Below are positions 35,501 through 49,300 of a DNA stretch of 64,000 bases, piece after piece. The stretch is from Isoetes taiwanensis. Its lineage: Eukaryota > Streptophyta > Lycopodiopsida > Isoetales > Isoetaceae. How positions within the stretch are numbered: position 1 is the stretch's first letter; each line of letters opens with the position of its first letter. The stretch is taken from positions 15,641,455-15,705,454 of the forward strand of contig JAJEKV010000017.1 in the NCBI GenBank assembly GCA_021234155.1. Direction: 5' to 3'. A program made the translations under genes and the position numbers. The notes under the pieces were generated by a model. It was not told where the DNA came from and did no database searches. It saw nothing but the letters and a program-made list of their open reading frames with translations.

Positions 35501-38169
35501 CGAATCGACATAGTATAAACATCAAGACATATTTATTATCTGGCAAATGAACTCAAAGGAATCTCTATGTTTGATTAAGAGAAAAACAACAAAAAGAAAA
35601 AAAGAAAAGGAGGACAACTACATACTGCGCAGATGCTGATGTAAATAGTAAAGATATAGCTAGACCTATAGCTAGAAGGTAATATAGGAGTTACCTATAA
35701 ACTTACTTAAGGTGCGATTGACTTCTGCACATGAAATAAAATAATGTCTAGGCATTGTGATTAACCCGGGTGGCTAGCCTTGTATTTAACTAGCCTTGCA
35801 TTTAACTAGCCTTGCATTTAGCTAGCCTGATGAACGAATCAATGCATTTTATCATTGTTGAAGGAACTCTATTCATCATATAGGCTGTAGTTTTTGCAAA
35901 GCAACAGCCCAAAACATAAACATAACTGGGCATTTGGTTTGCTTGCATTGCCTGAATAACGTCATTTACTTTGCTTCCCTTGCCTGAATAAGGTCGGCAC
36001 ATCTCCAACTTTTCTTGCTACCTTTTCAAGAACAATGGTTTTAAGATGGCCATGGATTATTTCTAAAATAGCCGCCCATTTTCCACAGAGCCCTTTCACA
36101 CAATTCTGGGTCCTGAATTAACAAGATCATGTCCAGTACTGTCTCCTTCATCTGTTTAATCTTTAGTAAACAGTATCATTACACTCAACGAAGGCTAATA
36201 CATGGCATCTACACCTGAAGTAATGTGGTTTGGCATCTACACCTGAAGTAATGTGGTCTCAGTTCTTGCCAAGTGAGACAGCAAGGGTTTACTGTGATAT
36301 TTTGAGCTGCACCCACTTGTCCAAGATTCTGTATTTCACGAAAAGACAAGACAAATTCGTACACCCTATTCATCACAGAGCTGTTGAAACAAAGTTAATG
36401 ATTTAATTCATTGCAGGCCTTGGTAGACATCCTCGCAAAGAGTCTTCCAAAGGCCAAGTTCGAGAATCACAGTCAACTTGCCTAATATTGTCACTGAAGT
36501 TCTTTAAGTTCACAAAGAAGAGTTTGGGAGAAACTGCTAAATACTGCACGACTTCACCTATATAAATAGTGGAGGTAGAAGTTAACGTAGATGTTACATA
36601 ACTTACTGCATTGATGAAGATGCAGTATATCCTTGATCCCTGCACATGGAATAAAATGGGCACCCTCTAGAATTAATCGGGATGTTAGTCTTGTGTTAAA
36701 TGAATTTGCATTATTCAGGTGTTCTCTTTCAAATTGTCTCTAACAGTTAGTTGTTACTTCTTTGTTGTACTTTCTTGTTCCACATACCTTTACCAGGTAC
36801 CACTATGAGAATGGGCCATTTGCCTGCATGTGCAGGCTCAAAGAAATTCGTTTACCAATGGCTCCATGTAAATACTGTTTCAAAGCTAAAGATCTTGATC
36901 ACTTATAACTTGATATCTATTCTAACATCAGAAATTTTCAAATGCTACTTAGCCTAATCTCATCCAGAAAATTCTTTATACTATGCTCTAAGTACCTGAA
37001 TCTGTTTGATGCCAACATACAGACGTGCTTGCCTCTAAATTAGAAGTGGTGGGTGTTTGTGATGTGTCCTCTACAGATGATGATGAAGAAAGAGAAGACT
37101 TTGGCTCAATCACAGAAGATTCTCTCAAGTTATTGCTTGAATAGTTTGTAGGATCCGTTGAAGGCATGCTGTAGAGAAAGAATACCAAACATTGCAAATC
37201 TTAATTACTTGATCTCATAAAACAGAGTAACTTTTAGACCCACCTTTTTAGTTTGGAGATTTCTTCGTCCCCTTTTACCAAGGATGCCTCAAGGCGAGAA
37301 CATTTATCCATAAGCTGTTCATACTGTTGTTTTAAAGCTTTTGAATCATCTCTTCTTGATATCAGCTTCAGAAGTACAGGCATTCGTGCAGCCTTTGTCA
37401 AGAGAAAACTTAATATATTTCTACGATAGCAAGCCAAAATATAGATGTTTGTAAGCCAATGTCTTAAAGAACCTAAAATCTTTTCACGATTGTCTAATAA
37501 AACTCAGAGAAGGATATGAATGTCATCGAGGACCTCTGAAAGGAAGTTTCTAAAAGAGACCATCAAAGTATCCAGCCATTCCTTTGTAAAATACACCTGG
37601 AACCTTGGATCTGTACTTGGATTTTTCAAATAAGGAATCGCTACAATTGAAGGCAAACCAATATGACTGATCAGAAGAGTAACAGCATTATAGTAGTCTG
37701 CAAATTAGATCCTAAAACTTCACATACCAAACCAGGCATGCCAATCTTCTCCACTCTTCAACAAGGAATCCCCAAACTTTTCAAAAAATTGAAGTACCCG
37801 ATCAGGCCGCTCTTTCTGCATCGCATAAACCATGTAATACTTCTTCAAGGCACTCTCAAGCTTACGAACAGTGTTTTGAGCATGCATGTCGCCTGACACA
37901 GCTGCTGCAAACACTGTTCGACATAAAAACTGCATGAGCTCCAGCATTTTGTCGATCTCAAAACGGGAAATGTACACATTGAAGAAAAGGTCGACGATCC
38001 GGTCGATCTGGTACCCCTGAGCTAAATCTGATGACAGTTCTGTTTCAAAAGCCCGAAGGCTCTGTGTGAATCCACGAAATAGAAGGTATTCACGAATTAG
38101 AGCTTCAGCTTGCATGTGCTGGAGGGCCTGACGGGAAGGATTGTCGTCGCCATAGTGGCTCTTCTCCAT
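32520..38169 (-). CDS. WDR91-like protein (LisH/coiled-coil N-terminus, C-terminal WD40 repeats)
   Basis: Homologue of WDR91, which in animals limits endosomal PI3P as endosomes mature; the plant role is less known. Exons (minus): 38169-37728, 37640-37534, 37392-37244, 37168-37021, 36543-36471 (tentative), 34351-34290, 34169-34075, 33967-33865, 33775-33681, 33615-33553, 33477-33405, 33325-33217, 33182-33031, 32969-32911, 32826-32718, 32657-32520. Phases agree throughout, giving 658 aa. N-terminus: LisH-like 'ALIREYLLFRGFTQSLRAFE' then 'FAIPYLKNP' and 'VYFTKEWLDTLMVSFRNFL'. Then a charged coiled coil and a Ser-rich linker. WD units include 'GHTSPITQCRFS', 'NIASASVDGTVRIWSPE', 'GIKAWNVDAKRVICDLP', 'VCFNHNGKMVAAAATDG' and 'FLTGSADHSVRV'. 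Start chosen: first ATG before the LisH. Oddities: one GC donor, one NAGNAG acceptor and a 60-nt in-frame intron. The tentative exon is needed for phase (3n+1) but its protein match is unproven. Confidence 0.88.
32658..32717 (-). other. 60-nt in-frame mini-intron (possible exitron) in WDR91
   Basis: The stretch begins GTAAGA and ends TTCTGCAG, is 60 nt long (a multiple of 3) and has no stop in frame. Removing it gives 'SPIYY' joined to 'FGRKIRAFKTLEHQAAI', which has exactly the spacing I recall for plant homologues between the 'PIY' and 'AAITTVDWHP' landmarks. Keeping it adds 20 residues. Splicing is the better call, but retention would still give a full-length protein. Confidence 0.7.
35772..36257. 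repeat. Intronic repeats and possible Copia integrase scrap within WDR91
   Basis: In the long WDR91 intron between 36471 and 34351, an 18-bp 'tagccttgcatttaac' unit repeats about three times at 35772-35828. A minus-strand frame at 36008-35802 contains 'FAKTTAYMMNRVPSTMI', reminiscent of the 'tA.Y..NR.P' stretch of Copia-type integrase regions. A 28-bp unit 'ggcatctacacctgaagtaa' is tandemly doubled at 36203-36257, in the intron upstream of the tentative exon. The Copia assignment is weak. Confidence 0.35.
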
Positions 38170-39119
38170 TCTAACTGAAGTATAGTGTGTGCGCTTTAGA
38201 GCCAGAAATAAATAAGCGCTTTAGCACTAATGGCAGGCTTGGGGCAAAATGTTATAAGATAGATAGATGATGGTATTTTAACATTCAGGCCAAATTAGGT
38301 AGGTAGATAGTATTTTAACACCCACGCCAATCCGTAGTTTATAAGGCACATTAGCGCGGCTATAGTTGAGGGATGAGTGTTTGAGCTTGGTCTACTAAAT
38401 CTTCTTTGATCTATAATTGAATGAGAAGCAAATTGGATTGTGAACATTGAAAGGCAATACAAGCTTTCATGACATACAACATATCTATGTTGATTCTTTA
38501 GAAAGATGTTGCTTAGTTTGCAGTTCTTCTCTATCTTTGATTTTTATATGTTTTTCATACTCCAAAAGGGTATATTGCTTATGTCTTATCTTGATTTATA
38601 TATATTACATTTCTTTCCCTAATATATGGATCTTGTGAGAGACTATATACTATTGTGCAGCGAAGAACGAATCATCTTAAAGGAATTGCATCAAAGTAAA
38701 CCTAACAAGATTTTAGAATTTTAATATTAGAAGGTTCAAAATCAAGTATCTATTTTTTCTTTCTTCTTATGTACATGTACTCCAAACATGGAAGCATGAA
38801 GTAAATAGCCAATGATAGTTAGATAGTTGTTTTAACGTCACGCCACTAAGCATCATCCAACTGGACATGTGACCACACACCACACTACGGTTGGGTCTTG
38901 CCCCCAACCACTTTACATTGTCAACTGAATAAGAGAACATACTAGCTACATGTAACGTTAGGTCACTAATAGAGAAGGTAGAACTCCACTAGAGAAGGGT
39001 TATCATGAATAAACCAAGAGTGAAGTCCGGCATTATATTATTGGAAACCTAAAGTTACATCCTACTTTAGATGCGATGCCACATGCAACTTTTCGTATAT
39101 TTGTCTACCTATCACATAA
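38170..39119. other. Upstream region of WDR91 up to the LTR
   Basis: This 950-bp gap separates the WDR91 start codon from the retrotransposon. It holds a short direct repeat ('tagatagtattttaacacc'-like words at 38265-38330, echoed at 38820-38845) and AT-rich sequence. The WDR91 promoter should lie here; no definite TATA box could be fixed. Confidence 0.45.
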
Positions 39120-40310
39120 TGTAGCGCTCCCATAACATATCGTCACTTTCGGGCCGTATACATCACGAGACCCTCCCATGGCGACCAACTTCGTCCGGCG
39201 GGGCCCTCAGCTTTCGAGGGCCACCATCTATAGAGATGCTCAGCGGTGAAGGACCTGAATGGAGTCATTATTTACGCCTTCAATGGGGGCTCCTATGCGG
39301 CGGAAGAAAGCGTGAATACAAAGGTGCTTACAGCGGCATAATCATATCATAAAATACCATCACGAGGGTGGCACATCCATCAATTGGCAACAACAAAAGT
39401 ATGCATTTAATACTAGGGGAAAACACCCGAACCGAGGGGGATTACGACTCGGACTCGATGAGGATCGGCGGCGGCTAGGTCTCAAGAGATGTGAGGCCAG
39501 AGATCTTGACGCCAAGCGTTGGGTGGCATAAATTGCTCGGCTAGGGTTGTCCACTCCATCGCCCCTCACATGCCTTGCACACTTTGCGGATGGAGTGAAT
39601 CACTGGCCCCATGGCATCACTGTAGCCCAGGAGGCCAGCGGACTCAAGGCATCACCCTTGAGCCTACTCGGGGTTCATGGCGTCCCGGAGTAGGCGAGGT
39701 GAGGGGGAGGTGTCCCTTCGGGATCCATGATAGTTTCCATGGGTGAGCTTCTGGGAGAATGCGTGTCGCATCAGCGACCCCGCATCCATGCAGGCTTACT
39801 CACCTAAATGCACTCAAAATTACGAGGGTGCCCCATCTGTAGTCCACACCCTCTGCCTGAGTGCTCGGACCATGCAGGCCCTCTCATTGTAGGCTTCTCC
39901 GGGCCCTAGCCCAGCATGTAGGAGTCGGGGGCCTTGTATGTTGCGTGCAGACCCACCCCCCACTTCACCACTGCGTCCCTTCTGGGTGCTAAGCAATTCC
40001 ATAGCATCCACGACTCGGTGGTCTCTCTTGTATACGCGAGGCACCAATTGGGAATTAAAGAGGCTACTAAAGGAGCATACTAAAGCATATAGCACAGTCT
40101 CTACCCCCTCTAATCCACCACTTTATAGGAAGTTTAGAGCTACTTTCATATACACATCCATCCATCCATCATAAACATAATCCATAATTGAAATGCTGAT
40201 AAATGCAAAGAAGGGTTAGTCACAAGTATTAAGAACAACGAGGAGAAGACTCAAAGAACTTAAGCTGAGAGCTCATCCTTAAAGATATCAACTAGATTAT
40301 CTACTAGCCC
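39120..40310 (-). mobile_element. 3' LTR (left end) of a Ty3/gypsy element
   Basis: It starts with TG at 39120, and 'aacatatcgtca' follows as it does just inside the right LTR start at 52684. The sequence then matches the right LTR in two parts: 39138-39262 resembles 52692-52826, and 39275-39860 resembles 63420-63960 ('cttcaatgg.ggctc', 'aatcatatcataaaatacca', 'gtggcacatccatcaattg', 'cactttgcggatggagt', 'tttccatgggtgag'). The right limit is approximate. The LTR is about 1.2 kb, CG-richer than the flanks. Confidence 0.75.
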
Positions 40311-42599
40311 GGTTTACAGAGCTTGATCCATTGTCATGGCCTCCATCTCTCCGAGGAATGCGGGTGTTCGAGGCAACCGCGGTGTCGACAGCGATTCGGT
40401 GCCCAGGCAAGTACGCTCCTTCTTACGAGGTGATTTTGGGTGAAGGATGGGGGTAGTGATCCACATGATGGCCCAAATTAGCATTTCCCCCATCTTTGTG
40501 GTCGAGTTTGGGCGAAAAGGTAGAGAAGCCTTCCAAGTAATTATCGACTTAATTAGACCACTTAGACATTAATTCCTTAATTGTAGGTTATAAACTACGC
40601 GATTTTAGTTTTGGTATTTGGGAATCCGGTGGTTAGGACTATGATTTTTGATGTAGTATTGTATGAAAAAGGTATATTTTGGCATGTTTGAGTAGCTTGT
40701 TTGCATTTAGTGGTCCTAGTTTCTAATTTGTTTTGCATTTAGTGGTCTAGTTTACCTAATTTTAATGTGTTTGCAAGTTTATTGTTGGCTATTTTCATGC
40801 TGCTAAATTGGCAGAAGTCGATAGCGTTGCCGCCACTTCACTTTTAAATTTGGGCTCTCTCTGTTTTTTTTGCAGTCTGTGAATTGTGAGAGCGGCCTTG
40901 AGCATCGTTAAACAAAGAAGCTTGACCTCTTTGCTTTGTTGTTGCTTTGTCTTTTGCTTTTGTTGCTTTGTCTTTGGAAATGGGCAAATATTCACAACAA
41001 ACCAAGCATGTGCAAGTCACAAAGGCCTTATGAGGGCTCTCGATAGCCCAAGCTTCGACAGCGAGCGCGAAGCCACTGATGCCGACCTCTTTATCTTCTA
41101 TGAATCTGGCAAAATCTCCTTCCCGCTGCGGTCCCGAAGGTTCACGCCTTCTCTTGGCCAAGCAGTTGTGAATCATACTTGTGGATACGATTACTGCTCC
41201 CTTTGGATAGATCGCCAATCTTATTGTTGTCAGTATACAAATAAAGAGCCTCTTGAAATCACCGCTTCAGTACCAGATTTTTGCTTCCTTGATGATTCTT
41301 TTGTCTAAACCTCCTCTCATCCAGGTGCAAGGGAACCCCTTTTTTAATACTCTTATATGTTACTGCGGAAGGCCTGCGGCATCATCATTTTGCTAGGCTG
41401 TTAGCCTATTAGGCCTCTGTCCACGATTGGAGCTCTAAAGGCATGGTTTTGTTCTTGTTTTTGAATCTCGAGGATTTAGAGATCTAGAACCCGTTGGAAG
41501 ATGTTGAAGCTTACGTGATTACTTTCTGTGAGAAAGGGTTACGAGTGAGGCCTTACTTTGGCACTGAGTTGAATCCTCCAACCACGGATTTATGTAGATT
41601 TCTTGCGTGAGAGGATTAGGTAGTCCCGTGGCAGGCTAAAGTTAACCGCGATGCGCATTGGCACCTAATGGTTTTGTTTTGTTTTTTCTTGTGGCACTAT
41701 TGGTTTTGTTTTTGTTTTCTTGTGGTCAATGAGCACACCTTAGGAAGTTGCAAGTCACCTTAGGAAGTTGCAAGTGTTTTTGTCAAAAGATCGATTCGTA
41801 CGATTTAGTATGATGCGGCATATGCTCGAGATCTCGATGCGGCATTCCATCTTACAAAATGAAACCCATAATACTTAGGAACGGCATTTCACCACTTAGA
41901 CATTAATTCATAATTGTAGGTTATTACATCCTTAATAATTAAAATTAGCACTTAGCTAATTTAATCCCTTTTAAATCCCAACCCCTAGGTTACAATACCC
42001 CATGGTAGGCGTACCTTTCTTTGGGTGGCGATGTCGGTATATTTATACATATCACAGGTATAAATACTTGGAGCGTCACATTCTCCCTCCATAGAAATAA
42101 TCTTGTCCTCGGCATTGGGTTAATCAAAAATATAGAAATTACGAAGGAAGGTAATTCCTTAATTCGAAAATGTGACATTAAAACTTTAAAGTTTTTGACT
42201 TGATTTATGCACGAGAAGTGCATTTTCACATGATCATCACAAAGAAAAGAGTTCAGGGCCAGAAGTCGATATCAACATCGAGTAACAAAAGGACAAGACT
42301 TGTAGACAAAATAAAACTTACCCGGAAGTGGACCCATGACTAACCCTCTATACATGGAAGTCACTTTGTCTTTGCTCAACTGTCACCCTTTTATGTCAAT
42401 ACATGATTTATATAGATAAAATAATTAGGTTGTGGTTGAAGGGACCACTCTATAAATTAAAAAGAAAGTCTATGTATAAAGGGAACCTATCATGCCTAAA
42501 GGTTTACTTAATTCGGTCGCGGCGTAAAGGAATGGTCAAGTTCCTATTATAGCAGCGAGATGAGTATGACCTATCAACTACATGCTTGCCAAGCAAATT
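40311..42599 (-). mobile_element. Interior of the gypsy element, no clear domain
   Basis: Lies between the left LTR and the pol remnants. Overlapping frames at 40886-41308 (plus, 140 codons) and 41218-40844 (minus, 124 codons) have no recognised domain. Small local duplications are present: 'caccttaggaagttgcaagt' twice at 41736-41776, and the 'ggttttgttttt' stretches at 41670-41720. Confidence 0.4.
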
Positions 42600-45500
42600 G
42601 GTCATGTCACATTGTGATTACACACCCGTCTAGAGAACGAGTGATCCCATCATTGATAACTATTATCCTTCTGATGCATCTACCCTCTCTTGCATGACTC
42701 TCGTGAATCAAAGGCGCTGAAGCTTGCAGGGGCGAAGATTGATAGCATCGTTGATGAATTAGGCCACGAGATTCGCATGAAGTCAGGATAATGCTTCTCA
42801 AAGGTCTATACTTCATCACCCGCATGGCATCCTCCAGCTGGCAAGTGTGTTCCGCCAACTTAGAGTATTGTAGCATTTGACTCATACAGTGCCACGCTTA
42901 TAGGCCTTTGCGTCAAGAAGAGCTTGAGCTATATCTAGATGCTCTTAGTCATTTCAGAAGGGTGGGTGTATCGAGATCTCTCTGGATCTAGGGTGTGTTG
43001 TTCAAAAAGACTCGCGTGAAAGACCTTGTGGATCTTCAAGCGAGAGTGGCAAATCCAAGCGATAATACTGTTTCTCCAACACGTTGATGATTTTGAGCGA
43101 GGCCAGCCCATCACAGGTGCGATTTCTGCGATTACCAATCTGCAAAGCGACGACTTTACCTTAATCTTAAGCCGTGACTGCAGCCCACGGAAGACTTCGT
43201 GGGGTTACTGTGCTTATCCGTACACTCTTGGCAGCATTTGAGTTAGCCTTTTGTAAGTAACCACAAAACTTCTTCAGCAAGCTTGCATTTCCAAGAGGAG
43301 TTGATTTGAGAAACCGGGGTTACCCATGTATGCAGGTAAGGCATTGATAACCATAATTTATCATAAAGGGGAGACATTACGGAAGACTCACATTTCATAA
43401 CATTATAAGAAGAACTTCGACCAAATAAATATAATTGACCCATTGTGATCAGCTTACCTCCCACATATGGCTTTGCGGCCTTATCCTCTATAATCGATTG
43501 AGTAAGCTGCAATGCGACCATCCGTCGAGGGTGATATCGCGCGTACTCATAACAAGCTTGTAGTGCGGATGGTGTAGAAATCTTCGGAATGCACTTACGA
43601 ATTTGGGATCCTGCAGCCGGATACAATAGCTTCATTGCATTAGGTGTGCAATCTGAATCTCCTTTGCAAATAACAAAGCTATATGAAGGTTATATCAAGA
43701 GTAGTGCGACATGGCAGAAATGAGCCATCTTCGACAATTTTGGCGCCGACCACTACCATCAATGCATCGCATTCCACGGAGATGCGATGGAAGGCCCACC
43801 ATGATAAATCCATGAATTATCACTTCCCACTTAAGCGTTAGGCACATCCGAGGTTGCAACTCTCACGGGAGATCATAGTGCTCAGCCTTAGTTTGTTGTG
43901 AGACTTGGCTTAGCTGCTTAATGTACGGCAATGCTCCTTCTTCGCCGAGGCCAAAAATAGCTGGGTAGGATCTTAAAGTAGGTCTTCATAAAACACGCAT
44001 GTCGGCTATAGGGCTGGTAATGTGTCATGGAGGTAAAAACTACGTACTCAGAAGTCTGGTACACACAACTTATCCCTTATATTATGCTGCCAGTTGCCCT
44101 CTTTCTTATATGAGCCTTGAGAAAGCTTCCACGTTCTTTATCTGTCGCGTGCCTCCTTATGTAAACTATACCAAAACATCCGCGGAACTCGAGATTACTG
44201 TGGCCAAGATTACATTCTATACGTTTCCCAAACTCACTAGTGAGTGTGGAAATTGCATTACAATGGGTTAGGGTTCCCAAGGGATGGCGTGACAGCGCAT
44301 CCATAACCACATTGTGCTTCAGAAGCTTATACATAATCTCAAAATCATACTCCTCGAAATTCCATCCATCTTCCTGCGTAGGAGGTTGAGATTGGTGAGT
44401 GGATAGGTACTTGAAGACTCACGATGATACGTATCAAGTTGGGAAATCTTCTACCAAAAGAGGTAGTGTCTCCATAACTTGTGGCTAACAAAGGGAGGGT
44501 GTCGCTGTTCAATCTCGTTATTTCTTGGAATCATATGCAGCCAACCCTCCCCTCTGCATTAGGACTCCACTTGCATTACTTAATCTTCGCGGCATGCAAT
44601 TGCTACTAGTTTATCCTTCGAGGATCCCGAGGGCAATGTGAGGCTGAAGATGTGGCGTTAAAACGGCTCCCTTGGATTTTTGAGAAACTTCCACTGGACT
44701 TTTAACTTTCCAGTACTCAATCCAATCCTTCACTTTCTCATGCTTTTGTAAGATCGATAGAGATCTTTGCAATCTTTGCAAAATCCTTAACAAATTTCGG
44801 TAATACCTGCCAAACCTAAGAAACCCCGGACCACCGGAAACATTGCACGGAATGGGCCAATCCTTTCTTTGCCTCTATCTTTTGCTGGATCGGTATAGCA
44901 TTCCCTCTCTTTGAAATGATATGTCCCAAAATAATCCACCTTGGTGGCAAACTTGCATAGAGAACTTGGCAAAGTACGGTGGCGTCTTAGCTTTTGTAGG
45001 GCCAACCCAGAAAGATATTTCTCTTGCTCCTCGATTCTTACTATAGATAGGAATGCGTCAAAAATAACAACAAAAATCATCAGAAATATTTAGCCGGAAG
45101 ACATCATTCATCAATCGCATAAAAAGTTGCGGGGGCATTAGTTAGCAAAAGGCATATAGCGGTAAATTCATAATGCCCATGTATCTGAAATGCGAAGGCC
45201 GGTTGCTTGAATGTCCATCCTCTTTAATTCTTATCACGATGATATCGAGGGCGTAAAGTCAATCTTTGAGAAGTATATGGCCCTTGCAAGATCCATGAGT
45301 GATACGCTCTAGGCAAAACATAGCGGTTCTTGATGAGTATGCTTATTGAAAGGTGGCGATAGTCAGCGTACATTCTCAGCCATCCTTCTTCTTAACAAAA
45401 GGATAGGTAAAGAAGCGAAACACTAGGCGAATGAAGCCCTAGGTTTAATAGCTCTGAAGTTTGCTTCTTAAACTCACATGCCAATTCAAGGGACTCATAT

Positions 45501-46323
45501 GGTATGGGGGCCTTACTATAGTAGGCTTAGTACACAGTTCCCAAAACTATCTCACATTCTACCCCTCTAAATGGGAGAAGTTTCTGGATCACAAATGCAG
45601 GAAGAGATCCACTAAATTCCCTAAGAAGATTAGCAATGCTTTACGGCAATGCATCAACTACTTATACGTTTGCTTGTCGACTCAAAGGGATGCAAGTCGA
45701 TGTATAAAGTAGCTTATCCTAGCGTATAACTGCTTGGTAGATGTGGACATGGAAGCTGAGAATGGGGTTTAATGGATCACCTTTTATAATTCTGCTTGGG
45801 CTCCATTAGGCTGCGTTGAAGGTAAACTCAGCTTTTAGCGGTCGATGTGGCTTTTCGCGGATGCAGGAATTCCATACCAACAATGGATGGTATTTGCCAA
45901 TATCCATTAACTTCGGCACCCAATGCAAGCTGGTGCATCACAGCGTTGCATTTTAAGGTTATCACGGCAGCCATGAGTATGTGATTTTTCAGCAGCTAAA
46001 GTAGCCGGAGTTTGATGGGACCTCAAAGTCTCAAGGTGCAATACTGTGGGCATTCTAGAAGCAAAATTATGTACTTCCATTATCAGAATTATAAAAACTT
46101 CTCTTACGTAAGGCTTGACACGTGGTGGAAATACTTGTGGTGACTTTCCAGCGTGCCGATTTCTATGGTACGTAAGGATACCAGGAGCGCTTGATGAATA
46201 TACTGGGGCCTCCTCTCGGCAGTGAGTGGGCTGAGATGGAGTCCCAATGAGAATTAGAAGCCATGGCCAAGCTACTTGGGGGTCTGCGTGGCGTGGGGCA
46301 GTGCAGTGCCGGGCGCGCCACAC
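42600..46323 (-). mobile_element. Degenerate Ty3/gypsy pol (protease, RT, RNase H, integrase remnants)
   Basis: Minus-strand pieces appear in the gypsy order. 'GMEFLHPRKATSTAKS' near 45880-45830 follows the protease region. The RT end and connection lie at 45080-44787 ('EKYLSGLALQKLRRHR', 'VDYFGTY', 'VVRGFLGLAGI'), then 'KPLSIL.K'-like RNase H sequence at 44790-44611. 'NVVMDALSRHPLG' (44310-44270) is the usual RNase H/integrase hinge. 'SRLKIHKVFHASLFEQHT' (43050-42990) is the post-integrase region. Many stops and frameshifts separate the pieces, so it is non-functional. Confidence 0.85.
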
Positions 46324-49300
46324 GTAACATACTTTAATATAGCGTAGGCTGTTCTGGGAGCCTCTTTGGGAATAGGCATGGGGGATTTAGGGCACTGCCA
46401 GGCATTGTTAAAACACAGCCGGGCATGTTGAAGGTGACTTTCTTTCACAGCTGACGTTAAGAGTTACTGGCGGGGGCCGGACCGGTGAGCGGCCCTTGTA
46501 AGGTGTGTGCGAGGTAAAGAACGTAGTAGAGGGATGCTTGGTTTTGCGTGGTCGCGTCTCTTCAAGGCTCAATGTAGCCTCCCAACCTCGGTAAGCTGAT
46601 TCGGTCTATGGCCTTAACCATTACGTTTAATTGATGGGGCCAGCACTTCAATATAACCCTCCACCGCCCTCTTTTTCATTCATTTACATACCTCTGACCT
46701 CAAGCATGAATTCATCGGTGTAGGCCTGGTGACATGCCCATACGCTCTAACACAGCCAAAATTTGAATCTGTTGTTGGCATTTGTGCTTACGGGGTATTT
46801 TATAATCACGACTTAAAACTTTGGCAAACTTTTTGAACTTGCACAGCGTGAGATGCTTGGCTCACGGCATAGCCCTTCCACTAAATCTGGCGGCTCTGTA
46901 AAAAGGTTTGTGGTGGCAACCTTTCTGTAGCCTTTTTGTCATGCCATAGGATTTTCCAAACTCCTTCATCCACGTCCACGAGGACTACGCATTGACCCGC
47001 CCTAGATTTCCCATCAAAGCTGGGCCAATTTCCTATTTTTCCATATCTTGGTTATGGCCATATCAACGTCTTCACGGTACTCCTTATCCCGGCGCTTTGT
47101 ATGATCAGGATGATCCGGGGCGACTCGAGGACTCGGTGGGTGATTGTGAGGATGTGGCACTATCCTTAAGAGGAACTCAGAAACTGGCGTTTGGAATGAA
47201 TTGCCTCATTTATGCCCAGTCTGAGGCTTGGATTCGAGGTGCAAAAGAGTAGCTCTTTGTGGTGGGGACTTAAGCGATGCTGAGAGCAACTCCGGCCCAT
47301 CCCTCCACGTACATCTTTGCGGTGGGTTGGCATTCAGCGCCACATAAGTTTGCGCATTTCGACTAAGCTGAAACTTTGGGTCGGTGAGGAACTGCGTGCG
47401 TTAATCTGCTAGCGATGCGAGGGTTAATACGCCCGCGAGGCGTGCGTGCCGCCGTCTATATTGACCATAAGAAGGTATAAAGAGAGTTATTGTGTGGTAC
47501 ACGGGTCAAGAAGATTATTTTAAGTAGTGCTAGGAATGAATAATAAAGACCATAGAAAGAAGAAAAGATTCTTTATTATTAAGAGGTAAGTAATAGTCAC
47601 ATCAGAGTTATCCTTGCTTAAAAGTGAGGTCACAATGTACACAAAGTAGTGATTACAAACATATTTTAGCCATAAGGCATACATATTCAGCAACTCTTAG
47701 CAAACATACTTTAGTCATAAAAGAAAAGCTGAAGAGATTAAGACTAGGGCTGCACAAAAGGGTAGAGGATGGAATGGCGCCGCAGCTCTCTCGTATGGCC
47801 GCGGCCGGCTTATGGCGAGCCCATGCACGGATGATAGCAGGCTAGTAGTCTAGCGTGGGGCTAATGATAAGAAGGAGATTGAAGAAGCGTCTTAAGCGCT
47901 TAAAAGATCTGCCATAAATGGTCATTGGCATCGGCAAAGCCTGGAGTACTGAGTCTTATCGATAATCCAGTGCGAAGTTTGTTCTGCGAGATCTCGAGAA
48001 ATACGTTCACGGAGAATGTTGACTATTTCCAATCCTTTGTGATCATAGGGCTCTCTCAACTATTACATGGGAGTTCCCCTACCTGCGTAATCATCGTCAG
48101 GCTACAGGTACTCCCCATATCGTTGGCCGTAGTGCTTGGTCCGGGAGATCTGGATGCGTCCCTTCATATGTCATTAGTGATTCTTTCCTCAGTGCTGCGA
48201 GCTCATGCGTCTCACAAGGCGGCAAAGAGGTATTCCTCTGAGAGTGCAACAATTTCTTTATACTCCTAAGGTCACAAAAGATACAAGGAAGTATCATGGG
48301 GAAAACAATTTAGTTGTATTTGGCGATACAATCATAAACCATAAGAAAATGGCACATATATTGTAGGATGGCTATAATGCAATTCAAAATTTACAGCTAT
48401 ACCGATCTGAGATGCATAATAAAATGTCTAAGAACTAGGGGTTTCCCCTTCGTCCATAGATTTGAGGAGGTGGTGGCGTGATGCGATGGCGTATAAAGTC
48501 ACCCTGGGTCTCTTGTGAGTACAATGGGGAGCAACCTGCAGCGGATAGAAACATTAGCCAATGGGGTCTGATGAGGGGCAAGATCCGTCCCGAGCGAGTA
48601 TGTAAAGTAGCGTGCGATAGGGGAAGCTTCTTGTGCTCTGCACCCAATGGAAAGAGCAGGAGGGTCTGCAGAGCACCGGCCTCTAAAATTTTAAGTCGAG
48701 GCTACAAAAAGTACTTGCCCTGCTTGATAAGAAGAAGCGGGTGAGGTGATTCCCAACACCTTCATGCTTGCGGGATCTCAGGCCCGTGGCAACCTCCTTA
48801 TCTAAGTCCATAGGGACTTCTTCTTCCTTGAGTTCCTCTGCTCTTCCTTGAATAGAGGCGAGGGTTATGATATAGATCCTCTCCTCCTCGTAGAGGCGGA
48901 GGAACCCGACCATATTAATATTTGGGACATGAGGGCCCCGCATAGGTATGCAAGAAAAACATCAGGTGAAGGCTGGGATGGTGGATCCTGTAACACCGGT
49001 TCCTAAGCGTAACAAGGGACGGCTCATGGTCTCTGATGGGGGAGTGGAGTAGGCTAGCGTACCTCCCGGGGAAGGTCAATAGGGTAAAGTCAATGAAATC
49101 ATCCCACCGCGATTACTACTGCTAACTCATAGAGTACATGGTCCTTTGCATCGGCTGAAACTGACAGAGCCACCATGTGATAGGTCGGTCGAGGTAGCCC
49201 TTAAGCCCAAATTTTATAGGTGTAATTTAGAATGTAGGCCGAATCTTAGCTTTTTGATTAGTTATATTTGGCGATTTGTTTGAGGGCTTCAATTTGAGTT

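Noticed and set aside
40844-41308. Plus ORF of 140 codons and minus ORF of 124 codons in the gypsy interior
   Set aside because: Located inside a dead retrotransposon. The plus frame is Cys/Phe-rich from a 'ttgctttg' repeat; no domain.
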